NCBI RefSeq assembly: GCF_026340095.1
Contig: NZ_JAPEPO010000001.1
Coordinates: 7,460,501 to 7,524,500 of the forward strand
Reading direction: 5' to 3'
DNA: 64,000 nucleotides
DNA from: Streptomyces sp. NBC_01446
GTDB lineage: Bacteria > Actinomycetota > Actinomycetes > Streptomycetales > Streptomycetaceae
Under the pieces are notes generated by a model. It ran no database searches. It was not told where the DNA came from and saw only the letters and a list, made by a program, of their open reading frames with translations. This document shows, piece by piece, positions 48,522 to 58,200 of this stretch. The translations under genes and the position numbers were made by a program. Positions within the stretch are counted from its first letter, which is position 1. Each line of letters starts with the position of its first letter.

Positions 48522-49856
48522 ATGACGCGATTCCACACGGCGGGCCCGACGCAGCCGACCTCTTCCAGCGGACTCTCCCGGCGCGGCCTCCTCGGAGCTG
48601 TAGGTGCCGGCCTGGCCACCGCGACGCTGGCGGCCTGCGGCTCCGGCGACTCGGGCGGCTCCGGCGGCGGCAAGGAGATCGTGTTCATGAACCAGTCGCG
48701 TGGCCAGGCCGCGACGCTGAAGAAGCTGGCCCAGCAGTACACGAAGCAGACCGGCGTGAAGATCAAGATCGACGATGTCGGTCCCGCCGACTTCCTGACC
48801 AAGCTCCAGTCGAGCTCCCAGGCCCGCAACATGCCGGACATCTACTCGGTGGTCGACGGCCACTCCATGGCGCCCTACTACAAGGCCGGCTGGGCCATGA
48901 ACCTGACCGACCAGCTGAAGGGCAGCTGGGGCGACACCTTCCGCCCCGCCACGCTCAAGACGACGACGTTCGGGGCGGACAATCCGCAGCATGTGAAGCC
49001 GGGCACCTACAGCGCGCACTGGGAGACCCCGGCCCTGGGAGTCTTTGTCAACGCCGCGATGTACAAGGGCGCCGGGCTGAACCCGGACCAGGCGCCCGCC
49101 ACCATGAGCGAGTTCATCGACCAGCTGCGGAAGATCAAGAAGACGGGCAAGGGCCCCTTCTGGTTCGCGACGAGCCTGTCCAACCAGCTGATCCAGTCCT
49201 ACGGGTCCAACTACATGTCCGACGAGGAGCTGAACGCCACCTTCGTCGGCAAGAACAGCTGGAAGAGCGAGGGCTGGCGCAAGACCCTGCAGCTCGTCGT
49301 CGACCTGCGGGACGCCGGCGTGATCTACAACGGGTCGATTCCGAACGGGAACGGCGACAACCCGACCGTGGAGAAGGCCTTCTTCAACACCCAGGGTGTA
49401 GCGGCCATCTTCGACGGCACCTCGGCGGTCGGTGTGGCCCGCGCGACGGCACCCGACTTCACCGACTTCCGTTCCTTCCCGCTGCCCAAGGCCGACGACG
49501 GCACCCAGACGCCGCGCCTGGTCGGCGGCGCGGCCAAGGGCGCCGCAGTCAACCCGCGCAGCAAGAACGCGGACAAGGCGCTGAAGTTCCTCAAGTGGCT
49601 GACCGCGCCGGACCAGCAGCAGGCCTGGGCCGAGGGCGTCCCGCTGATCCCCTCGGCCCAGGCCGTGTCGTCGAAGACCATCCCCCAGCAGCTGACCGGC
49701 ATCGCCGCGAAGATCTCCGACATCCAGCTCGTCCAGAACCAGATCCTGGAGCAGGTCAACACCGCCCTGCAGAAGGGCACTCAGGCCCTCGTCCTCAAGG
49801 AACGCTCGGTCGACCAGGTCCTCGGTGACCTCGACGCGGCGCAGAAGAGCGCGTAG
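48522..49856 (+). CDS. Sugar ABC transporter substrate-binding lipoprotein
   Basis: Family-1 extracellular sugar receptor of 444 residues. The signal has a twin-arginine motif (SRRGLLGAVG) and a lipobox with Cys39 (ATLAACGSG), so it is probably exported by Tat and anchored by lipid. The fold motifs are KKLAQQYTKQTGVKIKID and, late, AAKGAAVNPRSKNADKALKF, then LKWLTAPDQQQAWAE. It heads the importer operon; the first permease starts in its stop codon. The likely ligand is an oligosaccharide from a rhamnose-bearing glycan. Confidence 0.92.
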   Translation: MTRFHTAGPTQPTSSSGLSRRGLLGAVGAGLATATLAACGSGDSGGSGGGKEIVFMNQSRGQAATLKKLAQQYTKQTGVKIKIDDVGPADFLTKLQSSSQARNMPDIYSVVDGHSMAPYYKAGWAMNLTDQLKGSWGDTFRPATLKTTTFGADNPQHVKPGTYSAHWETPALGVFVNAAMYKGAGLNPDQAPATMSEFIDQLRKIKKTGKGPFWFATSLSNQLIQSYGSNYMSDEELNATFVGKNSWKSEGWRKTLQLVVDLRDAGVIYNGSIPNGNGDNPTVEKAFFNTQGVAAIFDGTSAVGVARATAPDFTDFRSFPLPKADDGTQTPRLVGGAAKGAAVNPRSKNADKALKFLKWLTAPDQQQAWAEGVPLIPSAQAVSSKTIPQQLTGIAAKISDIQLVQNQILEQVNTALQKGTQALVLKERSVDQVLGDLDAAQKSA

Positions 49857-50761
49857 TGCGGCGCCGCAGTCGTGTACTGGCTGCCTGGCTCTTCCTGGCG
49901 CCGGCACTGGCCATGATCGCCTTGTTCACGGTGGTCCCGTTCGTGCAGGGCATTCTGCTGAGCTTCCAGTCCTGGGACGGGGTGAGCCTGGACTCGCCGT
50001 TCGTCGGGCTCGACAACTACAGGTATGTACTGGACGACACCCAGTTCTGGGGCTCGATGAAGAACGCCGTCCTGTACGGCGTGGTCGGCCTGATCGTCGC
50101 CAACGCGGTGTCGATGGTGATGGCGCTCGCCGTGCACCGGGCCCGCCGCGGGTCGGCGTTCTTCCGCACCGTCTACTACCTGCCCGGCGTGTTCTCCACG
50201 GTGGTGGTCGGCGTGATGTTCTCGTGGTTCCTCGACCCCAACATCGGGATCGTCAACCAGATGCTCAAAACGGTCGGCCTCGACGGTCTGCAGCACAACT
50301 GGCTGGGGGACCCCAAGACAGCAGTGATAGCGGTCGCCGCCGTGTTCGTCTGGTACCACTGGGGCTTCGGCTTCATCCTCTTCCTGGCCGGCCGACAGGA
50401 CGTGCCCAAGGAACTGTACGAGGCCTCGTCACTGGACGGCGCCCGAGGCTGGTCCCAGTTCCGCTACGTCACCTGGCCCGGGATGTCCCACGTCACCGGC
50501 ATCGTGAGCGTGCTGACCCTGCTGAGCGGACTGCAGATCTTCGGCACGGTCCAGGTGCTGACCAACGGCGGCCCCGCCGGGCACACCGAGGTCCCGACCC
50601 TGCACATCTACCAACAGGCCTTCCAGTACAGCGAGTACGGCCGTGCGGCGGCGATGTCCGTCATCTTCGGGCTGTGCCTGGTCGCCCTGGCCTGCGTCCA
50701 GCTGTGGGTCTCCCGCCGGCTCGGCGGAAGCACCGACTCCCGGACGGAGAAGGGACGTTGA
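49856..50761 (+). CDS. Sugar ABC transporter permease (MalF-like)
   Basis: Six-helix membrane subunit of 301 residues. The EAA motif is YEASSLDGARGWSQFRYVTWPGM. The GTG start shares its first base with the binding protein's TAG stop, showing strong coupling. Pairs with the next permease. No ATPase gene is present in the operon, so a shared MsiK-type ATPase encoded elsewhere would energise it, as is common in Streptomyces. Confidence 0.92.
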   Translation: MRRRSRVLAAWLFLAPALAMIALFTVVPFVQGILLSFQSWDGVSLDSPFVGLDNYRYVLDDTQFWGSMKNAVLYGVVGLIVANAVSMVMALAVHRARRGSAFFRTVYYLPGVFSTVVVGVMFSWFLDPNIGIVNQMLKTVGLDGLQHNWLGDPKTAVIAVAAVFVWYHWGFGFILFLAGRQDVPKELYEASSLDGARGWSQFRYVTWPGMSHVTGIVSVLTLLSGLQIFGTVQVLTNGGPAGHTEVPTLHIYQQAFQYSEYGRAAAMSVIFGLCLVALACVQLWVSRRLGGSTDSRTEKGR

Positions 50762-50763
50762 CG

Positions 50764-51663
50764 ATGAACACGCTTCTCGACCCCGCACGGGAGTCCGATA
50801 CGCCGTCGATGCCGGAACCGACATCGTCGAAGGCGAAACGCCGCGTCGGCCGTCTGCCGCGCATAGCCCTGTACGCCCTGCTGATCGCGGGAGCACTCGA
50901 GGCTCTTGTGCCGGTGCTCTGGGTGCTCAGCGGCTCCCTGCAGAGCGGCAAGCAGCTGTACAAGGGCACCGACTTCATTCCCCACCCCTTCGAATGGGGC
51001 AACTTCGCCACCGCCTGGAACGAAGGAGGCTTCAGCCAGTACCTGCCCAACAGCCTCCTCTACACCACGGCCGCGGTCCTCGGGATCCTGGTCATCGCGA
51101 GCCTCGCCGGGTACGCCCTCGCCCGCATCGAGTTCCCCGGCCGGGGCGCCATCGTGGGCGCGATCCTCGTCATCATGATCATCCCGCTGCCGGCGTCGTT
51201 CATCGCCCAGTACAAACTGCTGATCACGCTCGGGCTCGCCAACACCCGTATGGGCTACATCCTCGTCCTCATCGCGGGCGGGCTGCCGATCTCCATCCTG
51301 ATCATGCGCGGGTTCTTCGCCAGCCAGCCCAAGGAACTGGAAGAGGCCGCCGCCATCGACGGCGCCAACCTGTTCACAACCTTCTGGCGGATCATCCTGC
51401 CGCTGGCCAGGCCCGGGCTGATCGCGGTGGCCGTCATCCAGGCCATGGGCGTCTGGAACGAGTACCTCATGGGCCTGGTGCTGTTCAACGACAGCTCGCT
51501 CATGCCCGTACAACGCGGCCTCACCAACTTCATGTCCGCGGACACCCCGCAACAACAGATCCTGCTCGCCGCGTCGCTCATCGCGGTACTGCCGATCGTC
51601 GTCTTCTACGCGATCGCGCAGCGCCACATCATCAGCGGCCTCTCGGCGGGAGCGCTCAAGTGA
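50764..51663 (+). CDS. Sugar ABC transporter permease (MalG-like)
   Basis: Second permease, 299 residues, six membrane segments. The EAA motif is LEEAAAIDGANLFTTFWRIILP. ATG at 50764, two bases after the previous stop; AGAAGGGA precedes it. Together with the upstream permease it forms the heterodimeric channel. Followed after 49 bases by the secreted beta-rich protein. Confidence 0.92.
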   Translation: MNTLLDPARESDTPSMPEPTSSKAKRRVGRLPRIALYALLIAGALEALVPVLWVLSGSLQSGKQLYKGTDFIPHPFEWGNFATAWNEGGFSQYLPNSLLYTTAAVLGILVIASLAGYALARIEFPGRGAIVGAILVIMIIPLPASFIAQYKLLITLGLANTRMGYILVLIAGGLPISILIMRGFFASQPKELEEAAAIDGANLFTTFWRIILPLARPGLIAVAVIQAMGVWNEYLMGLVLFNDSSLMPVQRGLTNFMSADTPQQQILLAASLIAVLPIVVFYAIAQRHIISGLSAGALK

Positions 51664-51712
51664 CCACGTCTCAAATGACCCCGCACCGACCAGTCAGGAA
51701 GCTGCCAAGATC

Positions 51713-53587
51713 ATGAGAGTTCGGAGTGTGCGTTCCATCCTCCTCAGAGGAAGCGCGGCCGCCGTACTGGCGCTCGAAGCGGCCCTGCCCAGCGCCCAGG
51801 TGTCCACGGCCGTGGACACGTCGGGCACCGCTCAACCGCGGGTCAGTATAAGTGAGTTGCCGGTGCCGCCGACCGTCCCGCAAGACGGCGTCTGCACCCA
51901 TCCCACCGGCTGTGTCTCGGCCGACTGGAGCGGCATCGGGACCCCGGGCCCCGCCAGGAGCTCGAAGTACGTGTTCCTCGGCCTCACCTATGCCGGAGCA
52001 CCGGAGTCCGGCCCGGCGAGCGTCTACAGCGGCAACCAGGTCCTGGTGGTCCGCACCGACGGCAGCACCTTCCCGAACGGTGAGGCGTGGAAGTGCGTCA
52101 CCTGCGGGGTGGCCTACGGGTCTGAGATCGAGACGAGCCAGTTCGTCTACCCGCCCGCGAACGAGCTGCCCGACCGCAAGCGCGTCCTGGTGGGCAACGG
52201 CATCCTGTCGTGCGGCGCGAACGGTACCGAGTACGCGGTCACCGACCCGCGCTGCACCCCCGCCAACACCAAGATCACCCCCATCTACTGGAACGACAAG
52301 CCGCTCTTCAAGGCCGACAGCTCCGGCATCAACAACGGCCGGGAATGGCGGCTGAGCAACGACGGCGTGCATTTGGTGTGGGACGTCCTTGACTATCGGG
52401 CACTCACGGAGACCGGGTACGTCGGCCGGATCAGCTACGACAAAGAGAAGGGCCGCTACGAGCTGGTGGGCGTCTCGGCCCTCGCCAACCCCTCGGCCGC
52501 GTACCAGCCCCTGGTCGTCGAGAAGGGCAACCAACTGCGCTTCAACCAGGCCGGAATGATCGGCGAACCGCGCGGCTTCACCGCCGACGGGCGGGGCATC
52601 CTCGGCATCCAGAGCGCGAACTCCGACAGCATGGACGCCTGGGCCACCGACCTGGCCACCGGCGCCTCCCAGCCCATCACCCGGAACGCCCACTACACCG
52701 ACCCGATGGCGGCATCGCCCAACGGCAAGTGGCTGCTCGCCGAAGAGGTCAAGGGCTCAGGCCGCCTCGACTTCATCTCCGGCATGCCGGGCATCCCGGC
52801 ACTCACCGCGCACGGAGGCACCGCCCCGTACATCGCGGGGATCCGCAACGAGGGCAACCGCCGCTACTTCTCGCCCTGGCTCGTCGACCCGAAGACCGGT
52901 GACGGATTCCAGATCAATGCCGGGTCCGACCGGAACTGGAATATGGCCGCCGACCCGGCCTGGCTCGCCGACAGCACCGCCGTCGTCTACACCGAGAACC
53001 TGGCCTGCGGCGCCAACCCGACCCCGCACCGCTGTGCCGACTCGACCGAACCCGGCGGCCGTAACAGCCGCCTGATGATCGCCCGCTTCCCTGACTTCAA
53101 GCCCACCGCGCCCGTGACGCCCGCACCGGTGTCCGACAAGACCTGGGGCACACCCTACGACCCGGACAATCCTCCGGCAGCGGCGAAGGCGATCCCGGCC
53201 GCCACGTACACGATGCAGGGCAAGGCCCAGGGTACGGCCACCATACAGATCACCAACAACAGCACCGGCACCCAGCCGCTGAGCGTCGCCGTCGCCTACA
53301 GCAACTACAGCGACGACGGCACGAACATCATCAACGGCACGGAGAAGGTCGAGCGGAAGGCCAACACGGCGCTCGGCTGCACACCGGGCACGGCCTCGGA
53401 GTTCGCCTGCCTCACCTGGACCGAGGACCTGAAGCTGTCCGGCAAGCACACCGGAACCAAGCAGACCGGCTCCGACGGGTTCACCCTCGGCCCGTCCGTG
53501 ATGCTCGGCAACGACTTCCAGGCGGTCGGCACACTCACCACGACCATCGACGGCACCACCTACGCGCAGCCGGCCAACGGCCACTGA
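51713..53587 (+). CDS. Secreted beta-propeller-like protein of unknown function
   Basis: Extracellular protein of 624 residues. A Sec-type signal peptide covers about residues 1-28 (basic RSVRSILLR, hydrophobic AAAVLALEAALP). The next ~430 residues show repeated blade-like strands with DG/NG turns (VVRTDGSTFPNGE, RLSNDGVHLVWDVLDY, GFTADGRGILGIQS, AASPNGKWLLAEEV), as in TolB/PD40 propellers. Several cysteines (CTHPTGC, CVTCG, CGANGTEYAVTDPRC) may form disulfides. The last ~130 residues look like an Ig-like domain. No known enzyme motif is recognised. Its place between a sugar importer and GH78 suggests polysaccharide binding or cleavage outside the cell; several polysaccharide lyase families are propellers. 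Confidence 0.7.
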   Translation: MRVRSVRSILLRGSAAAVLALEAALPSAQVSTAVDTSGTAQPRVSISELPVPPTVPQDGVCTHPTGCVSADWSGIGTPGPARSSKYVFLGLTYAGAPESGPASVYSGNQVLVVRTDGSTFPNGEAWKCVTCGVAYGSEIETSQFVYPPANELPDRKRVLVGNGILSCGANGTEYAVTDPRCTPANTKITPIYWNDKPLFKADSSGINNGREWRLSNDGVHLVWDVLDYRALTETGYVGRISYDKEKGRYELVGVSALANPSAAYQPLVVEKGNQLRFNQAGMIGEPRGFTADGRGILGIQSANSDSMDAWATDLATGASQPITRNAHYTDPMAASPNGKWLLAEEVKGSGRLDFISGMPGIPALTAHGGTAPYIAGIRNEGNRRYFSPWLVDPKTGDGFQINAGSDRNWNMAADPAWLADSTAVVYTENLACGANPTPHRCADSTEPGGRNSRLMIARFPDFKPTAPVTPAPVSDKTWGTPYDPDNPPAAAKAIPAATYTMQGKAQGTATIQITNNSTGTQPLSVAVAYSNYSDDGTNIINGTEKVERKANTALGCTPGTASEFACLTWTEDLKLSGKHTGTKQTGSDGFTLGPSVMLGNDFQAVGTLTTTIDGTTYAQPANGH

Positions 53588-53639
53588 ACCAGGCGGATCC
53601 CAGCGGATCCAGATCCGGACACCGGAGGAAACGAACCGG

Positions 53640-56297
53640 ATGACGCACAACACCCCTGAAATCCCCTACGAGTTGGCGATCGACAGCGGCGGCGACCGGT
53701 TTCCGGTGTCCGGCAGCCGCCCTCGCCTCTCCTGGAAGCCGCCGCGGAACACCGCGGCGGCGGGCGAAGAGTACGAACTGCAGATCCACGTCGACGGGCA
53801 GCCGCAGCAACACGCCCTCGTCACCGGCCACTTGCTGGTCGACTGGCCGGTGCGTGCGCTGCGCAGTGGCGAGCGGGTGCGCTGGCGGGTGCGACCCAGC
53901 ACCGCGACACAGTCGTCGGCGTGGAGTTCCTGGCACGCCTTCGAGGCCGGGCTGCTTGATGGCGACTGGAAGGCCTCCTGGATCACCCCGGCCGACGATC
54001 AGCGGGCCTCTCATCTCCCGCCCGGCACGCGGCCGGCGCACACCCTGAGCGCCGCCTTCGACACCTCCGAGGTGGTGCGGGCACGCCTGTACTCCACGGC
54101 TCTCGGGGTGTACGAGGCATTCGTGAACGGCGAGCGCGTGGGCACCGCCGAACTCGCGCCCGGCTCGACCTCGTACGACCGAACCCTTTACGCGCAGGCG
54201 GCCGATGTCACCTCGTCCGTCCGCACCGGCGTCAACACCCTCGAGATCGTGCTGTCCGACGGCTGGTACCGCGGCCAGGTCGGCGCCTTCCGCAAACCAG
54301 CGGGCTGGGGAGACCTGCTCGCCGCCCGCGCGGAGCTGCACCTCGAACTGGCCGACGGAACACGCGAAGTGATCCGCACCGGCGAGCCATGGACGTCCGC
54401 CCCCGGCCCTGTCACCCGCGCCGACCTGATGGACGGACAGATCACCGACTTCCTCACCCCGGTCACCGAACGAAGCCCCGTCCTCGTCGACGCCGTGAGC
54501 GCACCCCCGGTCGACTGGTCCCCGGCTCCGCCCGTACGCCGCATCGAGGACCGCTCCGCCCTCTCGCTCACCCGGCTGCAGAGCGGCGCCTGGATCGCCG
54601 ACTTCGGCCAGAACGCCTCCGGCTGGATCACCCTCGCCGACCTCGGCCCGGCCGGCACCCGCACCGCGATCGACTACGGAGAGCACGTCGACCCCTCGAC
54701 CGGTGACCTGACCACTACCCACCTCGACTGTCAGCGCCCCGGCGACCCGGTGACCGTCTTCGTCCAGCACGACGAGGTCGTCTCCTCCGGCACCCAAGGC
54801 GAGGTCTTCGAGCCCCGGCACACCGTGCACGGATTCCGCTACGCCCGCTTGGAGCGCGGCGACGCACCCCTGAACACGTCGAGCCTCACCATGCGGGTCG
54901 TCCACACCGACCTGCGGCCCACCAGCACCTTCGCCTGCGGCAACGAGGACCTCAACCGCCTGTACAACGTGGCCCGTTGGAGCTTCCGGGGCAACGCCGT
55001 CGACGTACCCACCGACTGCCCGACCCGCGAGCGCATCGGCTGGACCGGCGACTACCAGGTCTTCGCGCCCACCGCCACCCGCCTCTACGACATCCACGGC
55101 TTCAGCCGCAAATGGCTGCGCTCGGTCCGCGACGACCAGCTCGACGACGGACGCATCGCCAACTTCTCGCCCGACGGGCGGCGCATCAAGCTCCGCACCG
55201 ACCAGCGCCTCGACAGCATGACGGGCTCCGCCGGCTGGGGCGACGCCGTCGTCCTCGTACCGTGGCTCCTGTACGAGACGTACGGCGACCGCCGCGGCCT
55301 CGACGAGAACTGGGACGCGATGGTCCGCTGGGTCGAATGGGCCCTGGCCACCGCGCGGACGGCCCGGCACCCCTCCCGGGTGGCCAGGTCCGCGGAACCC
55401 CTCCCGCACGAGGAGTTCATCTGGGACGGCTCCTTCCACTGGGGGGAGTGGTGCGAACCGAAGCGCCGCGCCGCCGACGGCTCGATCGTCGCACCGGAAC
55501 AGGACTGGACGGCGGCCGACAAGGGCGAGGTGGGCACCGCCTTCCTCTACCGCTCCACCGCCACCCTGGCCGCGATCGCCGGGGTCCTGGGCCGCGAGGA
55601 CGCGGCCGCCCGGTACGCACGCCTCGCGGAACGGATCAAGGAGGCCTGGCGTACGGAGTTCCTCGACGACACCGGCCGCACCACGGTCGACACCCAGGCG
55701 AGCTACGTCCGTGCACTGTCGCTCGGCCTCGCCCCCGAGAAGATGCGGGACGCGGTCGCCGGGCGCCTGGCCGACCTGATCCGCGAGGCCGGAACCCACC
55801 TGGGCACCGGCTTCCTCTCCACCGCCGACCTGCTGCCCGCCCTCGCCGACACCGGTCACACCGACCTGGCGTACGAAGTCCTGCTCCAGCGCACCTCGCC
55901 GTCCTGGCTCGGCATGCTCGACCGCGGCGCCACCACCATCTGGGAGGAGTGGGACGGCGTCGACGAGCACGGCGACGCGCACGAATCGCTCAACCACTAC
56001 AGCAAGGGCGCCGTTATTCACTTCCTGCACACCCACACCCTTGGGCTGCGCCAGGCCGAAGGGTCCGTGGCCTGGGAGCAGTTCGTCGTCGCGCCCGTAC
56101 CGCACTCGTCGGTCGGCTGGGCGCGCGGCACCTTCGACAGCCCGCGCGGCACCATCGCCGTCGAATGGCGCATCCAGGACGGGGAGTTGGACCTCACCGT
56201 CGAGGTCCCGCCCACATCCACCGCCACCGTCGTCCTGCCCGACGGTGAGCAACTGACGGTCGGCCCGGGCCGCAGCGCCTGGCAAACGAACCTCTGA
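53640..56297 (+). CDS. Alpha-L-rhamnosidase, GH78
   Basis: Second GH78 enzyme, 885 residues, cytoplasmic, with the same domain order as the one at 35665. N-terminal beta domains include RLYSTALGVYEAFVNGERVG and LSDGWYRGQVG; the catalytic barrel has DCPTRERIGWTGDYQVF near residue 459, FHWGEWCEPK and MLDRGATTIWEEWDGVD. GGAGG precedes ATG. It lies 52 bases after the propeller-like gene. Both copies keep the catalytic residues, so the pair may differ in linkage or aglycone preference. Confidence 0.94.
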   Translation: MTHNTPEIPYELAIDSGGDRFPVSGSRPRLSWKPPRNTAAAGEEYELQIHVDGQPQQHALVTGHLLVDWPVRALRSGERVRWRVRPSTATQSSAWSSWHAFEAGLLDGDWKASWITPADDQRASHLPPGTRPAHTLSAAFDTSEVVRARLYSTALGVYEAFVNGERVGTAELAPGSTSYDRTLYAQAADVTSSVRTGVNTLEIVLSDGWYRGQVGAFRKPAGWGDLLAARAELHLELADGTREVIRTGEPWTSAPGPVTRADLMDGQITDFLTPVTERSPVLVDAVSAPPVDWSPAPPVRRIEDRSALSLTRLQSGAWIADFGQNASGWITLADLGPAGTRTAIDYGEHVDPSTGDLTTTHLDCQRPGDPVTVFVQHDEVVSSGTQGEVFEPRHTVHGFRYARLERGDAPLNTSSLTMRVVHTDLRPTSTFACGNEDLNRLYNVARWSFRGNAVDVPTDCPTRERIGWTGDYQVFAPTATRLYDIHGFSRKWLRSVRDDQLDDGRIANFSPDGRRIKLRTDQRLDSMTGSAGWGDAVVLVPWLLYETYGDRRGLDENWDAMVRWVEWALATARTARHPSRVARSAEPLPHEEFIWDGSFHWGEWCEPKRRAADGSIVAPEQDWTAADKGEVGTAFLYRSTATLAAIAGVLGREDAAARYARLAERIKEAWRTEFLDDTGRTTVDTQASYVRALSLGLAPEKMRDAVAGRLADLIREAGTHLGTGFLSTADLLPALADTGHTDLAYEVLLQRTSPSWLGMLDRGATTIWEEWDGVDEHGDAHESLNHYSKGAVIHFLHTHTLGLRQAEGSVAWEQFVVAPVPHSSVGWARGTFDSPRGTIAVEWRIQDGELDLTVEVPPTSTATVVLPDGEQLTVGPGRSAWQTNL

Positions 56298-56311
56298 ACC
56301 AGGGAGCACAC

Positions 56312-58010
56312 ATGTCCGTCCTGCACAGCGACGACGCGGTCGGGAAGCTGGTGTCCCGGCTGACGCTGGAGCAGAAGGTCGCCAGCTGACCGGCCTGAGC
56401 GTCATGCACCTGACCGATCGCAAGAAGCCCATACCGGAGGGGAAGGGGCCCGAGACCGATCCGACCAAGCTGGCCGAGCTGCGGCCGCACGGAGTGGGCC
56501 ACCTCGCGATGGCGTGGTTCCTCGGCCACGACGCGGACAGCCTGCGCTCGGCTGTCGCCGCAGTACAGGAGGCGGTACGGGAGGTGTCGCCGTTCGGGAT
56601 CGGCGCGGTGATCCACAACGAGGCCGTCAACGGATTCATGCACGCCTCCGGCGCCCAGTTCCCGACGGCCTGGGCCCAGGCCGCGACCTGGCAGCCGGAT
56701 CTCGTGCGACGCGCGGCCGCCGTGAGCGCGGCCCATCTATGCGACGCGGGAATGCAGTTGGCCCTTTCACCTCTCATGGATCTCGCACGGGATCCCCGCT
56801 GGGGCCGCGTGCACGAGTCCTACGGGGAGGACCCGGAGCTGGTCGCGCGCTTCGCGGTCGCGTTCGTCACCGGCATGCAGGGGGCCGACGGCGAGACCGG
56901 AGTGCTGGCCACGGGCAAGTACTTCCTCGGGTACGGCGCCTCCGAAGGCGGGCTGAACAAGGCCGTCACCCAGCTGGGCCGCCGCGCGCTCGTCGACGAG
57001 TACGCCCTCCCGTTCCGGCGCGACATCACCGAGGCCGGCCTCGACGTCGTCATGAACTCCTACAACGAGATCGACGGCATCCCGGCCGTCACGGACCGCT
57101 GGCTCTTCAGCGACCTGCTGCGCGGCGAACTCGGCTTCGGCGGGCTCGTGGTGAGCGACTACGACGCCCTGCCCATGCTGGTCCAGGCCTTCCACACCGC
57201 CACCACGCCCGGGCAGGCCGCTGTCCAGTCGCTGACGGCGGGCATCGACGTGGACCTTCCGCACGGAAAGATCTACGAGCAACTCGTCACCGAAGTGGAG
57301 TCCGGGCGCCTCGAGGAGAAGGCCGTCGACCAGGCCGTGCACCGCGTCCTGCGGGCCAAGGCACGCGTCGGACTCATCCCCAGCTTCGGCCCCCCGCCCG
57401 TCGTCGCCGCCCCCGACCCCGGAAAGGGCGCGGCTCTGCGCCGCGACATCGCCGACCGTGCCGGTGTCCTGCTGTCCAACGACGGCACACTCCCGCTGGC
57501 CCCGCAAGCGCAGCGAGTGGTCGTCGTCGGCCCGGCCGCGGACGAGCTGCGGATCCACTTCGGCGCCTACACCTCGACCGCGAGCCGGGAGATGCTCCTG
57601 GGCACACAGGCTCTGATCACCGGACAGGTGCCCGGAGTCGATCCGTCCTCGATGCTCTTCACGGACGTCTTCAACGTGCCGATGCCCGCCATCGAGCCGC
57701 ACTTCGAGGAGACGACGCGCGCACTCCACCCGGAGATGGAGAACGTCGTCGCAGCCCTCAAGAGGTACGACGAGGCGGTCCGCCATGTGCCCCTCGGCGG
57801 ATTCCTCGCCGACCCGGCGGCGCTCACCACCGAAGCGGTCGCAGCGGCGGTGGCCGACGCCGACGTCGTGATCGCCGTGCTCGGCGAGCGCACCGGATGG
57901 CTCGGCAACAACACGGCCGGGGAGAACCAGTCGACAGCCCACCCCGCGCTCCCCGGCGACCAGGAACGCTTGATGGAGCTGCTCGCCGAGACCGGCAAGC
58001 CCCTCGGGAA
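56312..58010 (+). pseudogene. GH3 beta-glycosidase, frameshifted and truncated
   Basis: ATG at 56312 opens MSVLHSDDAVGKLVSRLTLE, then QKVA, and hits a stop at 56387-56389. One missing base near 56381 would restore QLTGLSVMHLTDRKKPIPEG and the rest. The GH3 barrel continues with MDLARDPRWGRVHESYGEDP and the nucleophile Asp in GLVVSDYDAL, then the C-terminal domain to LMELLAETGKPL. At about 58010 family likeness ends before the final domains. A shorter product from ATG 56404 is conceivable but would lack both ends. Confidence 0.8.
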
Positions 58011-58200
58011 CCTCAGATCATCGGTCCTTACGGACGAGGATGGGGAACGGTCTGGTGCCGAGCGGTGTCGGCAGGCGTGCGGCGAAGCGAGCCGTGCACG
58101 GCGACGCCACGTACGCATCCGGGCGGGATTGACGCGCTGGAGCGAGTCTTCGCATCCGGTGAACCCGAGTCAGGAGCACAGGGTCGTGAGCAGGGCGAGC
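58011..58200. other. Junction after the GH3 remnant
   Basis: 190 bases of unassigned sequence between the point where GH3 likeness stops and the antitoxin gene. Likely a deletion junction. Confidence 0.4.

Noticed and set aside
53535..56777. 1080-codon minus-strand open frame opposite the second GH78
   Set aside because: Antisense shadow produced by high third-position GC; the plus strand has all GH78 motifs.
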